Of a DNA stretch of 64,000 nucleotides, positions 18,257-27,400 are shown in pieces. Under the pieces are notes generated by a model, which saw only the letters and a program-made list of their open reading frames with translations, made no database searches and was not told where the DNA came from. This stretch comes from Oxalobacter aliiformigenes (GTDB lineage: Bacteria > Pseudomonadota > Gammaproteobacteria > Burkholderiales > Burkholderiaceae_D): positions 1,612,001 to 1,676,000 of the forward strand of contig NZ_CP098252.1 of NCBI RefSeq assembly GCF_027116575.1, in the 5' to 3' direction. Position 1 is the first letter of the stretch, and every line of letters starts with the position of its first letter. Position numbers and translations under genes: made by a program.

Positions 18257-19318
18257 ATGATTATTACAAGAACTCCATATCGTATTTCATTTTTTGGTGG
18301 CGGAACCGATTATCACACCTGGTACCAAGAACATGGCGGAAATATATTATCCACCAGCGTCAACCATTACAACTACATCAGTTGCCGTTATCTACCGCCC
18401 TTCCACCCGGAATACCGGAATCGTATTGCATGGAAAATACTGGAGCTGACCGAAAAATTCGAGAAAATCCAGCATAACGCCATTAAAGCAGCGTTATTGT
18501 ATTATCAGGTGCCCCATGGTGTTGAAATCAGCAATCAGTGTGATCTGCCCGCGCGTTCCGGACTGGGATCAAGTTCATCATTTTGTGCCGGCCTGATTAA
18601 AGCAATTTATGCATTGAAAGGTGAAATGATCGCCAAATACGGTCTGGCCAAGGAAACCATCAAACTGGAAAGAGAAATTCTGAAAGAAGATGGCGGAATA
18701 CAGGATCAGATAGCCGCTGTCTATGGAGGACTGAATCATATCATCATCAACCATAATGGCTCTTTTTCCGTCAACCCGATCGTGATTAGCGATGCGAGAA
18801 AAAACAGCCGTCTGATGCTCTTTTTTACGGGAATAGCCCGTACATCCGCCGAAATCGCAAAAGAACAGGTCAAATCAACAAAAGATAAAACAGCACAGTT
18901 ATCGCAAATGTCTTCACTCGTCAATGACGCCTGCCGGATACTGACCTCTGAAACGGAAAATCTGGACGACTTCGGAAAACTGCTTCATGAGACATGGATG
19001 TTGAAACGCTCGCTGACAGACAAGATCAGCAATTCACTCATTGACGAAATATATGCGACCGGAATAAAAAACGGCGCTCTTGGCGGAAAAGTTCTTGGCG
19101 CTGGTGGAGGCGGTTTCATATTGTTTTACGCACAATCTGAAAAACAGTCACAAATCAAAAAGGCCCTGCGCAATCTGATCCATGTTCCGTTCAAGTTCGA
19201 TGATCAGGGATGCCAGATCATCCTGTATGCACCGAAACAGTACCACTCTTCTACCTACGAAAAGCTGGATTACATCCATCTGCAAAACCAGAACGAAAAA
19301 ATAAAACTGCGACCATGA
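18257..19318 (+). CDS. hddA: D-glycero-alpha-D-manno-heptose 7-phosphate kinase HddA
   Basis: GHMP kinase that phosphorylates heptose 7-phosphate at C1 in the GDP-heptose route. The protein (353 residues) begins [16 protein letters not shown], has the ATP loop [15 protein letters not shown] near 97-111, and [14 protein letters not shown] near 285-298, the three GHMP motifs in order. Its alpha-anomer specificity is inferred from close likeness to HddA/WcbL proteins and from its neighbours GmhA and the fused guanylyltransferase. Its TGA overlaps the next ATG (ATGA). Confidence 0.9.
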   Translation: MIITRTPYRISFFGGGTDYHTWYQEHGGNILSTSVNHYNYISCRYLPPFHPEYRNRIAWKILELTEKFEKIQHNAIKAALLYYQVPHGVEISNQCDLPARSGLGSSSSFCAGLIKAIYALKGEMIAKYGLAKETIKLEREILKEDGGIQDQIAAVYGGLNHIIINHNGSFSVNPIVISDARKNSRLMLFFTGIARTSAEIAKEQVKSTKDKTAQLSQMSSLVNDACRILTSETENLDDFGKLLHETWMLKRSLTDKISNSLIDEIYATGIKNGALGGKVLGAGGGGFILFYAQSEKQSQIKKALRNLIHVPFKFDDQGCQIILYAPKQYHSSTYEKLDYIHLQNQNEKIKLRP

Positions 19319-20502
19319 AAGTCATCATCCTTGCTGGCGGAATGGGAACACGACTTAAAAACGTCGTCAGAAACGTTCCCAAACCCATGGCAGACATCAA
19401 CGGAACACCTTTTCTGGAATTGCTCCTCGAAAATCTTGCCAAACAGGGTGCCGAGGAATTCATTCTGTGCGTTTCCCACTTGCGAAACATAATCATCCAA
19501 CACTTTGGCAACAACTACCACGGAATTCCCATCAGATATTCCATCGAGGAAAACGCACTTGGAACAGGTGGCGCCATCAAACAGGCATTTGAGCTTTTCC
19601 ACCTTGACAAAGCACTCGTCATCAACGGCGATACCTTTGTCAAAGCCGATTATGCGTCATTCGTCAAAGAGTGTGCAGAAAACCAGCTGGCCGTCATGCT
19701 GAAAGCCGTCGATAACGCAAACCGATACGGACGTGTGGAAACGGAAGGAAAAAAAATCATCTCATTCCATGAAAAAAGTCCTGAAAAGACAGCCGGTCTG
19801 ATCAATGCCGGTGTTTACTGGATTAAAGCGGATATTTTCGAAGGAACATTCCCCCAAAAATTCTCGTTTGAAAAGGACTTTCTGGAACCTAACACACCTT
19901 TCTTGAAACCCGGTTTTTATTATGCGGAAGATTATTTCATCGATATCGGTATACCTGAAAGTTATGCCAGGGCTTGTCGGGAGCTGAAAGAAATCATTGC
20001 CGGAACAAAAAAAAACAAAGCACTTTTCCTGGATCGAGATGGAGTGATCAACGTCGACAAACACTACGTTTATAAAATAGAAGATTGTGAATTCATCGAA
20101 GAAATTTTCGACATTTGCCGTGCAGCAAAAAAGAGTGGTTACAAGCTCATTGTAGTCACCAACCAGGCCGGCATTGCGAAAGGTTATTTCACTGAAGAAG
20201 ACTTCCATCAGTTTATGGACCATGTCAAAGCGGAATTCGTCAGACAAGGATGTCCTCTTGACGATATTTTTTATTGTCCTTACCACATAGACGGTTTCGG
20301 GAAATATAAAAAAGATTCTGAAGACAGAAAACCGAACCCGGGAATGATTCTGAAAGCAGCCCAAAAGCATAACATTGACCTAAAACAATCCATCCTGATC
20401 GGTGATAAGGAAAGTGACATTGAAGCGGGTAAAAATGCAGGCATAAAAAATGCATTTATATTACACAAAAAAACATTAAAGATATTTCTAAAACTAATAT
20501 AA
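19315..20502 (+). CDS. Fusion: heptose-1-P guanylyltransferase (HddC) + heptose bisphosphatase (GmhB)
   Basis: A 395-residue protein joining two activities of the GDP-heptose route. Residues 1-230 form a nucleotidyltransferase ([37 protein letters not shown]) that would charge heptose 1-phosphate with GTP. From about 236 a HAD phosphatase begins with FLDRDGVIN (first Asp near 240) and continues with [10 protein letters not shown], a cysteine/histidine zinc loop (FYCPYH) and [14 protein letters not shown], matching GmhB, which removes the 7-phosphate. In most organisms these are separate genes. ATG 19315 overlaps the hddA stop; a longer frame upstream overlaps hddA and has no homology. Confidence 0.9.
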   Translation: MKVIILAGGMGTRLKNVVRNVPKPMADINGTPFLELLLENLAKQGAEEFILCVSHLRNIIIQHFGNNYHGIPIRYSIEENALGTGGAIKQAFELFHLDKALVINGDTFVKADYASFVKECAENQLAVMLKAVDNANRYGRVETEGKKIISFHEKSPEKTAGLINAGVYWIKADIFEGTFPQKFSFEKDFLEPNTPFLKPGFYYAEDYFIDIGIPESYARACRELKEIIAGTKKNKALFLDRDGVINVDKHYVYKIEDCEFIEEIFDICRAAKKSGYKLIVVTNQAGIAKGYFTEEDFHQFMDHVKAEFVRQGCPLDDIFYCPYHIDGFGKYKKDSEDRKPNPGMILKAAQKHNIDLKQSILIGDKESDIEAGKNAGIKNAFILHKKTLKIFLKLI

Positions 20503-20509
20503 CACAAAT

Positions 20510-22558
20510 ATGAAGATTTGTTTTTTCAATATATTTGGTGAACTAAAAAACGCAGAGCAAGAAACCTTAATGCGTTTAAAATACTGCTTTGAAAAACAAG
20601 GTCACATGCTTATAATTTCAGACCGGTATGGATTTATAAACGAAGGAAAATATAAAGGAAACCATATAGAAGATTTAGACATTGATTTTCTATTTACATA
20701 CAATACATTTGAATTCGCATTGGCAATAGTACCAGATATTTTCTCAGTTTTTCTACACTGGTCTCCAATCGGATTTGTTGCCAATTTCCAAACAATCCTT
20801 GAATTAAAAGCATTTAATCAATATGATTATTTTGGTGGATTTTATGAAACTAATATTATTAAAAATTATTTAAACATAAATCCTGGAGAAATATCTCCAA
20901 TTGCTTCGTCTGTTCCTGAAGATTTTTCTATTAAACCACAAAAAAAAGCAAAAAAGAAGTTATTTTATGTAGGCATAAACTTCGAAAGAAAACTTGTTGC
21001 CATGCGTTATGAGACTTTGTTTAAGGAATTAGACAAAAGCAATCTTATAGATATTTATGGACCAAAAGAAGTATATGGTCAAAAAAACTTATGGGCAGGT
21101 TTCTCCAGTTATCGTGGAGAAATCCCATTTGATGGTAAATCAATTTTAAAATCAATTAATGAAGCAGGAATTTGTTTAGCATTGAATTCACCAATGCACA
21201 ACGATGCTAATGCCGTTTCTAATAGATTATTTGAGGCAGCTGCCGCTGGGGCAGTCATCATATCAGATGATAACAAATATGTTCGCGATAAATTTGGTGA
21301 TTCTGTTTTCTATATCAATCCAAATGATGAAAAGAAATCTGCAAAGCAAATACTAGAGATAATTAATTGGATAGAAGAAAATCCTAACAATGCTTATGAG
21401 ATGGCATGTAAATCACAAAATGTATTTCTGAAAGACTTAGGTCTGAACAGAATGACAGAAGATTTTATTTATAAAACAAAACTCAGAATATATGAACTAA
21501 ACAACATTAATAGTCAAAAAGATGTCATTGACATCATTTGTTACATTGATTCAATCGATGACTATACTAATATTAGTAGACAATTAAACAAGCAATATTA
21601 CCAAAATTTCCATTTACTGCTCGTAACTGATAAACCAATTTATGAAAAAATACAAAAAAATATAAAATACAGCAATACTTTTATTGAGAAAGATAATGAA
21701 TTCAAAGGAAAAAACCTTTATGAATGTTTTTCAAAAATGAAGGGAAGTTTCTTTACATTTATGGATGGCTTTTGTATTATGCACAAAAGACATATCCACA
21801 AAAACCTTGAAACGATAAAATCGACAAACTGTTATTTTTGCTATTCAGGCTGTTACATAAAAGATAAAAGTAGTAACAAATATATCGTTATCAACAACAG
21901 AGAAATTTCAAGAGATGAATTTTTATCATTTAAAAATATAGATAACATTAACTGGGAATATAAAGACATGCAATGTTTATTCATTGAAACAATATTCTCA
22001 CGAAATTGCTGCATTTTCAGAAAAGACATCATGAAATATGTTGATTTTGAAGAAGCGTCAAAAATTAGTAATGCTATACACTATTATATTGCATGTTGTC
22101 TGTTAATAAAAACCAATAGTTTAGGTAGATTTACATATGCATTAACCGCCGGATATCATGGATCAGATATTAACGATGTTAACAACACCGCATTTCAGCA
22201 TAGGAAATTCTGGCATGATAATAGAAGATCAGCAAAGTTATTTATAAATGAATTCAACTTAGTATTTTTTAAATATACATTTGAAACATTACCAAACTTT
22301 ATTCCATATAGGAATCTATTAGGAGAAAAGGTTTTTTACAATGAAGAAGAACCACAACAAAAAATTTTACCAAGAAATGAAAAAAGAATTTTAAAATACA
22401 TAGAAAAAAGTAAAATTTCCAGAAGCATTCTCAATTTAGTCTTATTAGATAGAAATATAAGAAAAATTGATGGTCACATGAAATATATCCTTTTTTTAAG
22501 GAAGCATCATTTTATACGTAATATATTTCATCAGCTTTCAAAGAAAATAGAAATTTGA
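20510..22558 (+). CDS. Two-domain glycosyltransferase (GT-B then GT-A like)
   Basis: A 682-residue, AT-rich gene. The first 330 residues resemble CgeB-like GT-B transferases, with KLFYVGINFERK, GICLALNSPMHNDANAVSNRLFEAAAAGAVIISDD and a C-terminal helix region. From about 345 a second part (DIICYIDSIDDYTNISRQLNKQYYQNFHLLLVTD) looks like a GT2 (GT-A) domain, with FTFMDG at the position of the metal-binding motif. A single protein could thus add two different sugars in sequence. The base use differs sharply from the heptose genes before it, suggesting separate acquisition. Donors are unknown. Confidence 0.7.
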   Translation: MKICFFNIFGELKNAEQETLMRLKYCFEKQGHMLIISDRYGFINEGKYKGNHIEDLDIDFLFTYNTFEFALAIVPDIFSVFLHWSPIGFVANFQTILELKAFNQYDYFGGFYETNIIKNYLNINPGEISPIASSVPEDFSIKPQKKAKKKLFYVGINFERKLVAMRYETLFKELDKSNLIDIYGPKEVYGQKNLWAGFSSYRGEIPFDGKSILKSINEAGICLALNSPMHNDANAVSNRLFEAAAAGAVIISDDNKYVRDKFGDSVFYINPNDEKKSAKQILEIINWIEENPNNAYEMACKSQNVFLKDLGLNRMTEDFIYKTKLRIYELNNINSQKDVIDIICYIDSIDDYTNISRQLNKQYYQNFHLLLVTDKPIYEKIQKNIKYSNTFIEKDNEFKGKNLYECFSKMKGSFFTFMDGFCIMHKRHIHKNLETIKSTNCYFCYSGCYIKDKSSNKYIVINNREISRDEFLSFKNIDNINWEYKDMQCLFIETIFSRNCCIFRKDIMKYVDFEEASKISNAIHYYIACCLLIKTNSLGRFTYALTAGYHGSDINDVNNTAFQHRKFWHDNRRSAKLFINEFNLVFFKYTFETLPNFIPYRNLLGEKVFYNEEEPQQKILPRNEKRILKYIEKSKISRSILNLVLLDRNIRKIDGHMKYILFLRKHHFIRNIFHQLSKKIEI

Positions 22559-22582
22559 CCCAATTTCAAAAAGAGATAATTA

Positions 22583-23695
22583 ATGAAAATCACCATTACC
22601 ACCACTACCATCCATATTCCCTACCTGATCGAAGACTACATCAAGGACATTATTAAACATGGTCGGAAAGACTACGTTGATTTTGTTATAACCGGGGATA
22701 AGAAAACCCCAACAGAAGCAAAGGAATATTGTCGTTCGCTTCAAGAAAAGTATAATATTCCCGTTCTCTTTATGGATGCAGAAGATCAGAACACTTATCT
22801 GGAAAAATATCCGAAATTGAAAGGATATCTTCCCTGGAATTGTATTCAGCGCCGACAGGTAGCGATTCTGAAAGCTTATGAAAACGGCGCAGATATCATC
22901 GTTTTGATAGATGACGATAATTATATCGCCTGCGAAGACTATGTAGGTCATCATTTGCTTTTGGGTTCAGATGCTTCGTTGCCTGTCGTTTCATCACCTA
23001 GCGGTTGGTACAATATTTGTGATGATCTGGAAGAACGTCAAAACCGGAAGTTCTATCCACGCGGTTACTCCTGGGTTGATCGCATTGATGAAGTCAAAAA
23101 CCTGAACTGGAATAAAAAGACAGTTCGCACTGTTGTCAATGCCGGATTCTGGCTTGGTGATCCGGATATTGACGCTGTTACACGATTGGCTGCACCTATT
23201 GATGTCACCGGTTATAAACGTAATACAAATTATGCGCTAGACAAGGAAACCTATTCTCCTTTCAATTCCCAGAATACAGCCATTCATCGTGACATTGTAC
23301 CAATCTACTTCCTCGTTCCGGATATTGGCCGATTCGATGATATCTGGTCTTCCTACATCGTCGAACGCATCACATGGCAAATGAACGATTATGTTTCTTA
23401 TGGTCAACCCCTGGTAAGACAAAACCGCAACGAACATGATCTTTGGGTAGATGCCTATGCAGAAGAAATGGGTACCAAGATGACGACAGATTTCTGCCAT
23501 TGGCTAAGAGAAATCAAATTGACCAAACAGACTTATCTTGAATGTGGCATGGAACTGTTTGAGAAACTGAAAAAATACATCGATAATCTTCCCAACGATG
23601 AACTACCTGTCAAAAACCGTGCATACATCAATCATTTTATTGATGGACACAAAGTGTGGTTTGAAACAATGAATACAATTATGGAGAACAAATAA
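22583..23695 (+). CDS. RGP/GT75-like glycosyltransferase or mutase
   Basis: A 370-residue protein whose motif series resembles the reversibly glycosylated polypeptide family (UDP-arabinopyranose mutases and kin): IIVLIDDDNYIA with the DDD metal site (Asp111-113 region), FYPRGYSW, VVNAGFWLGDPDIDAVTRL, FNSQNTAIHRDIVPIYFLVP and GRFDDIWSSYIVERI. In plants such proteins interconvert ring forms of UDP-arabinose; in bacteria related sequences sit in glycan loci with mostly unknown roles. The stop overlaps the start of the next gene (TAATG). I infer nucleotide-sugar handling; mutase or transferase activity is open. Confidence 0.6.
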   Translation: MKITITTTTIHIPYLIEDYIKDIIKHGRKDYVDFVITGDKKTPTEAKEYCRSLQEKYNIPVLFMDAEDQNTYLEKYPKLKGYLPWNCIQRRQVAILKAYENGADIIVLIDDDNYIACEDYVGHHLLLGSDASLPVVSSPSGWYNICDDLEERQNRKFYPRGYSWVDRIDEVKNLNWNKKTVRTVVNAGFWLGDPDIDAVTRLAAPIDVTGYKRNTNYALDKETYSPFNSQNTAIHRDIVPIYFLVPDIGRFDDIWSSYIVERITWQMNDYVSYGQPLVRQNRNEHDLWVDAYAEEMGTKMTTDFCHWLREIKLTKQTYLECGMELFEKLKKYIDNLPNDELPVKNRAYINHFIDGHKVWFETMNTIMENK

Positions 23696-24576
23696 TGTAC
23701 GTCGTTATCGGGGCAAATGGTTATTTGGGACGTTACTGTATAAAAAATATCCTGAAACACTCTCAAGACCACATTGTGGCAACATACGCTCATGGTGACA
23801 AACCTGCTTTTTCCCATCCCAAAGTGGAATGGATGAAAGTGGATGTTTGTGATAATGATGCGCTGGACCGCCTCAACCAGTATATGGATGCACAATCAAA
23901 ATGCATCTATCTAGCTGCCTATCATCACCCCGATAAAGTGGAAGAAAATCCCGCTTTGGCTTGGAACATCAACATCGTTGCTCTGGCCGAAGCGGTCAAC
24001 AGACTCAATAAACTTTCCTGTCTGTATTATGTGTCGACGGATACTGTTTATGGAGAGGGTTCCAACAAACGTCGTTTTCTTGAAAGCGATGCCTGCCAGC
24101 CGGTCAATCTATACGGAAAACACAAGGTTCTCGCCGAACAGATTGTTCTGACAGCCGGAATGAATGTCGTCCGTTTTCCTTTTATTTTCGGCCCCTCTCT
24201 CGTGGAAGGAAAACCGCATTTCTTCGATCATATCAAAGCCGATCTGGAATCAGGAAATACGGTGGAAATGTTTTCGGATTCTTATCGCTCTACTCTCAGT
24301 TTCGATCAATGCGCTTTTTATCTTATTTCGCTGATCGAGAAATTCGGCAGTTGTTCTGAAAAAATTATCAATATTGCAGGAGATGACATTATGTCCAAAT
24401 ACGATGCCGCTATCGCATTGGCCGATGCCCACCAACTGGATAAATCATTGATAAAACCTATTTCTGTTCATCAAAGCAATGAAATCTTCAAAGCCAAACG
24501 CGCAACCAGCAGTGTATTGGATAATCAAAAACTGAAAAAGCTCCTGAACCTAAATGAAATACATTTCAAGGCCTAA
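23695..24576 (+). CDS. NAD-dependent sugar epimerase/reductase (extended SDR)
   Basis: Extended SDR of 293 residues with NAD loop GANGYLGRY at 6-14, STDTVYGEG near 112-120 and the catalytic YGKHK (YxxxK). Size and layout resemble RmlD and 4-keto-sugar reductases. Given the 4,6-dehydratase encoded upstream, a plausible task is to reduce the 4-keto group of GDP-6-deoxy-4-keto-heptose, completing GDP-6-deoxy-heptose (a DmhB-like role). Other sugars of the locus cannot be excluded. Start overlaps the previous stop; the cupin gene begins one base after its own stop. Confidence 0.75.
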   Translation: MYVVIGANGYLGRYCIKNILKHSQDHIVATYAHGDKPAFSHPKVEWMKVDVCDNDALDRLNQYMDAQSKCIYLAAYHHPDKVEENPALAWNINIVALAEAVNRLNKLSCLYYVSTDTVYGEGSNKRRFLESDACQPVNLYGKHKVLAEQIVLTAGMNVVRFPFIFGPSLVEGKPHFFDHIKADLESGNTVEMFSDSYRSTLSFDQCAFYLISLIEKFGSCSEKIINIAGDDIMSKYDAAIALADAHQLDKSLIKPISVHQSNEIFKAKRATSSVLDNQKLKKLLNLNEIHFKA

Positions 24577-24577
24577 T

Positions 24578-24940
24578 ATGCTCATCACGTTTATTAAACC
24601 GGATTTCGAGTTCTCTGACGATCGCGGTTCGTTGAAACAACTGGTTCATAACGACTGGAAACAGGTCAATTACATCACCAGTGTCGGAAAAGCTTTCCGC
24701 GGCAATCATTATCATAAAGAAAACCGGGAGGCTTTCTATGTTATCAAGGGCCGATTCAGGTTAATCGTATCGACAATCGATGGATCGATTAAAGAGGAAT
24801 ATGAAATGAAATCCGGTGATTTTTTTATTATCGATCCTATGGTTGTTCATAGTTTCGACTATCTGGAAGATACCGATCTGATTTCTTTTTATGATAAAGG
24901 AGTCGAAAATGAAAAGGGGGATAAAGATATTTTTCAGTAA
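24578..24940 (+). CDS. Small cupin, sugar isomerase/epimerase-like (WxcM/FdtA type)
   Basis: A single-domain cupin of 120 residues. Motif 1 reads GNHYHKENREAFYVIKG with the two metal-type histidines and glutamate, and motif 2 GDFFIIDPMVVHSF with the third histidine. Similar small cupins act as 3,4-ketoisomerases or 3/5-epimerases of keto sugars in O-antigen loci. It is last in the plus-strand operon, so it probably acts on the 4-keto sugar made there. An in-frame ATG 24 bases upstream overlaps the SDR gene and is less likely. Its 3' end lies inside a strong hairpin. Confidence 0.75.
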   Translation: MLITFIKPDFEFSDDRGSLKQLVHNDWKQVNYITSVGKAFRGNHYHKENREAFYVIKGRFRLIVSTIDGSIKEEYEMKSGDFFIIDPMVVHSFDYLEDTDLISFYDKGVENEKGDKDIFQ

Positions 24941-24951
24941 TCCCCCTTTTC
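24911..24951. terminator. Long perfect hairpin between convergent operons
   Basis: GAAAAGGGGGAT at 24911-24922 pairs with ATCCCCCTTTTC at 24940-24951 across a 17-base loop. The left arm is inside the cupin gene, ahead of its stop. There is no long T run after it, but the T/A-rich arm ends could serve. It lies between the heptose operon and the converging rfb operon, so it probably limits read-through in both directions. Confidence 0.6.
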
Positions 24952-24986
24952 AGTACATTCAGAATCTTTTTTCGGTGATTATATTT

Positions 24987-25985
24987 TTATAGATACCACT
25001 TCACTGTCTTGACGATCCCCGACTCGAAATTTTCGTCTGCCCTCCAGCCAAGTTCTTCGGTCAGTTTGGTGGCATCAATGGCATAGCGTAGGTCATGTCC
25101 CGGCCGGTCTGTGACAAAACTGATCAGATCGGCATATCTGCCCTCTTTTCGTGGTCTTTTTTCATCCAGTATCCGGCAAACCGAATGAACGATCTGCAGG
25201 TTGTTTCTTTCATTATGACCGCCGATATTATAGGTTTCTCCGGATTTTCCCTGATGGTAGATCAGATCGATCGCCTTGCAGTGATCCAATACGTATAGCC
25301 AGTCCCGTACGTTCTGACCGTTTCCATATACCGGAATCGGTTCTTCTGCCAGACATTTCCGGATAATGGTCGGTATCAATTTTTCACTATGCTGTTTGGG
25401 ACCATAGTTGTTTGAACAATTGGATGTCGTGACGTCCATGCCATAGGTATGATGATACGCTCTGACGATGAAATCGGAGCCGGCCTTGCTGGCTGAATAG
25501 GGACTGTTCGGTGCATAAGGTGTCGTTTCGGTGAAATAACCGCTCTCCCCCAAAGTACCATAAACTTCATCCGTTGATATGTGGTGAAAACGGCAGGATT
25601 CATAACCTGCACGATACTGACCGGGCGCACTCATCCAGTATCGGCGTGCCATTTCAATCAGATTGAATGTTCCCATCACGTTGGCTTCCATAAAGGCCTT
25701 GGGCCCCTTGATGGAATTGTCGACATGACTCTCGGCAGCAAAATGGATGATACCGCGGATGTCGTGCTTTTCAAACAACGACTGAACCAATTTTTCATCA
25801 CAGATATCGCCCTGGACAAACGTATAGTTCATCATGGATTCGCATTCTTTCAGATTGTCCAGATTGCCGGCATATGTCAACTTGTCCAGATTGACGATAT
25901 GATAGTGTGGATATTTTTCCGCAAAATAGGGAACGAAATTGGAACCGATAAAACCGGCTCCCCCTGTCACGAGAATGGATTTCAT
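24987..25985 (-). CDS. rfbB: dTDP-glucose 4,6-dehydratase RfbB
   Basis: Second enzyme of dTDP-L-rhamnose synthesis; it turns dTDP-glucose into dTDP-4-keto-6-deoxyglucose. The 332-residue protein has TGGAGFIGSNFV at the start, STDEVYGTLGESGYFTE with the catalytic Asp-Glu pair, and YSASKAGSD. It is last in the order rfbA-rfbC-rfbD-rfbB on the minus strand and its ATG overlaps the rfbD stop by 4 bases. The product feeds RfbC and may also serve other deoxysugar branches. Confidence 0.96.
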   Translation of the reverse strand: MKSILVTGGAGFIGSNFVPYFAEKYPHYHIVNLDKLTYAGNLDNLKECESMMNYTFVQGDICDEKLVQSLFEKHDIRGIIHFAAESHVDNSIKGPKAFMEANVMGTFNLIEMARRYWMSAPGQYRAGYESCRFHHISTDEVYGTLGESGYFTETTPYAPNSPYSASKAGSDFIVRAYHHTYGMDVTTSNCSNNYGPKQHSEKLIPTIIRKCLAEEPIPVYGNGQNVRDWLYVLDHCKAIDLIYHQGKSGETYNIGGHNERNNLQIVHSVCRILDEKRPRKEGRYADLISFVTDRPGHDLRYAIDATKLTEELGWRADENFESGIVKTVKWYL

Positions 25986-26818
25986 TCTTTTTCTTCCATG
26001 TTTTTTAATACATCGGCCAAAGCATCACGCCAGTATCTGATCTTCAGCCCAAAATCGTTTTTGATTTTTTTCTTGTTCAACACACTGTAAAATGGCCGCT
26101 TTGCCCGGGTGAGATAATCTCTGCTCTCAATCGGCAATACCTTGCAGGGCAGTTCAGCCATCTGCATGATGGCTACGGCAAAATCGTACCACGAACAGAC
26201 ACCTTCATTAGTGAAGTGATAAACCTCTTTCTTTTTTAGGTTGATCTGGGGCAATATTTCCACAATCGCTTTGGCCAGATCAGCAGCAGATGTCGGACTG
26301 CCGATCTGGTCGCACACGACGTTCAGGCTGTCACGGGTTCTGCCAAGCCTCAACATGGTTTTGACAAAGTTGCTGCCGTATAAGGAATAAAGCCATGCCG
26401 TCCTGATAATAATGGCTGTTTCCGCCTGTTCCAGAACAGCCCTCTCCCCAGCCAGTTTTGTTCTTCCATATGCGGAAACAGGATTGGGTCTGTCATTTTC
26501 ACTATACGGAATATGAGCGGTTCCATCGAATACATAGTCAGTAGAGATATGGATAATGCGCTTTCCGTATTTCGCCAGCCATTTCGGCCCGAGATGATTG
26601 ATTCTGTCAGCCTCGGCCGGTTCATCTTCTGCCTTGTCGACTGCTGTATAGGCAGCGCAATTGACAACGCCATCAAACCGGTTCTTTTCAAGAAAACTTT
26701 TTACAGCCAGTTCGTCGGATATATCCAGTTCAGCACGATCCATATAAACAGCTGACGTACTCAGCAACGATTTCAGCTCCGAACCCAGTTGCCCGTTGGC
26801 ACCAGTCACAAGCCACAT
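25982..26818 (-). CDS. rfbD: dTDP-4-dehydrorhamnose reductase RfbD
   Basis: Final step of dTDP-L-rhamnose synthesis: NAD(P)H-dependent reduction of dTDP-4-keto-L-rhamnose. The 278 residues show GANGQLGSEL at 7-16, the STDYVFDGTAHIPY segment and the catalytic YGRTK. It lies 15 bases after rfbC and overlaps rfbB. The substrate assignment rests on the full rfbACDB set around it as well as on the motifs. Confidence 0.95.
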   Translation of the reverse strand: MWLVTGANGQLGSELKSLLSTSAVYMDRAELDISDELAVKSFLEKNRFDGVVNCAAYTAVDKAEDEPAEADRINHLGPKWLAKYGKRIIHISTDYVFDGTAHIPYSENDRPNPVSAYGRTKLAGERAVLEQAETAIIIRTAWLYSLYGSNFVKTMLRLGRTRDSLNVVCDQIGSPTSAADLAKAIVEILPQINLKKKEVYHFTNEGVCSWYDFAVAIMQMAELPCKVLPIESRDYLTRAKRPFYSVLNKKKIKNDFGLKIRYWRDALADVLKNMEEKE

Positions 26819-26833
26819 GATGAATTCCTCTGA

Positions 26834-27400
26834 TTACATGGAATACCAGAAAACCGGAAACTGGCAATAAGTCCGGAAATCCGGCGCGGATTGGTCTTTG
26901 TCGGATAGCAGTGCCTTGTTCATATCGACATGCCAGTCTATCGCAAGCTCGGGATCGTCAAACCGGATGCTTCCCTCATGTGAAGGTGCATAAAAATTGT
27001 CACATTTGTATGAAAAAACCGCTGTTTCACTCAGGACACTAAAACCATGGCCGAATCCTCGAGGAATCAACAACTGGCGATAGTTGTTTTCTGACAGTTC
27101 GACCGTAATGTGACGACCAAACGTAGGAGATCCCTTTCGCAAATCGACAACGACATCCAATACTGTACCTTGCAATGCCTGTACCAGTTTGGCTTGTGCA
27201 AATTCACCTTTCTGGAAATGGATGCCACGAATAGTACCGTACGACGATTTCGACTGGTTATCCTGGACAAACGTATAATTCAACCCCGCTTTTTCAAAAA
27301 CGTTACGGTTATAGCTCTCGAAAAAATAGCCCCGTGCATCGCTGAATACAGCCGGTTCAATGATACATACACCTTCCAGCGAAGTTTTAATAAGGTTCAT
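26834..27400 (-). CDS. rfbC: dTDP-4-dehydrorhamnose 3,5-epimerase RfbC
   Basis: Cupin-fold epimerase that inverts C3 and C5 of dTDP-4-keto-6-deoxyglucose. In its 188 residues are FFESYNRNVFEKAGL, YGTIRGIHFQKGEFAQAKLV with the catalytic histidine, DLRKGSPTFGRH and LIPRGFGHGFSVLSE, all family landmarks. Its start lies 14 bases inside the end of rfbA, which fits translational coupling in the operon. Confidence 0.95.
   Translation of the reverse strand: MNLIKTSLEGVCIIEPAVFSDARGYFFESYNRNVFEKAGLNYTFVQDNQSKSSYGTIRGIHFQKGEFAQAKLVQALQGTVLDVVVDLRKGSPTFGRHITVELSENNYRQLLIPRGFGHGFSVLSETAVFSYKCDNFYAPSHEGSIRFDDPELAIDWHVDMNKALLSDKDQSAPDFRTYCQFPVFWYSM

Noticed and set aside
19762..20370. A 202-codon minus-strand frame over the heptose fusion gene
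   Set aside because: It is antisense to the HddC-GmhB motifs and has no support of its own.
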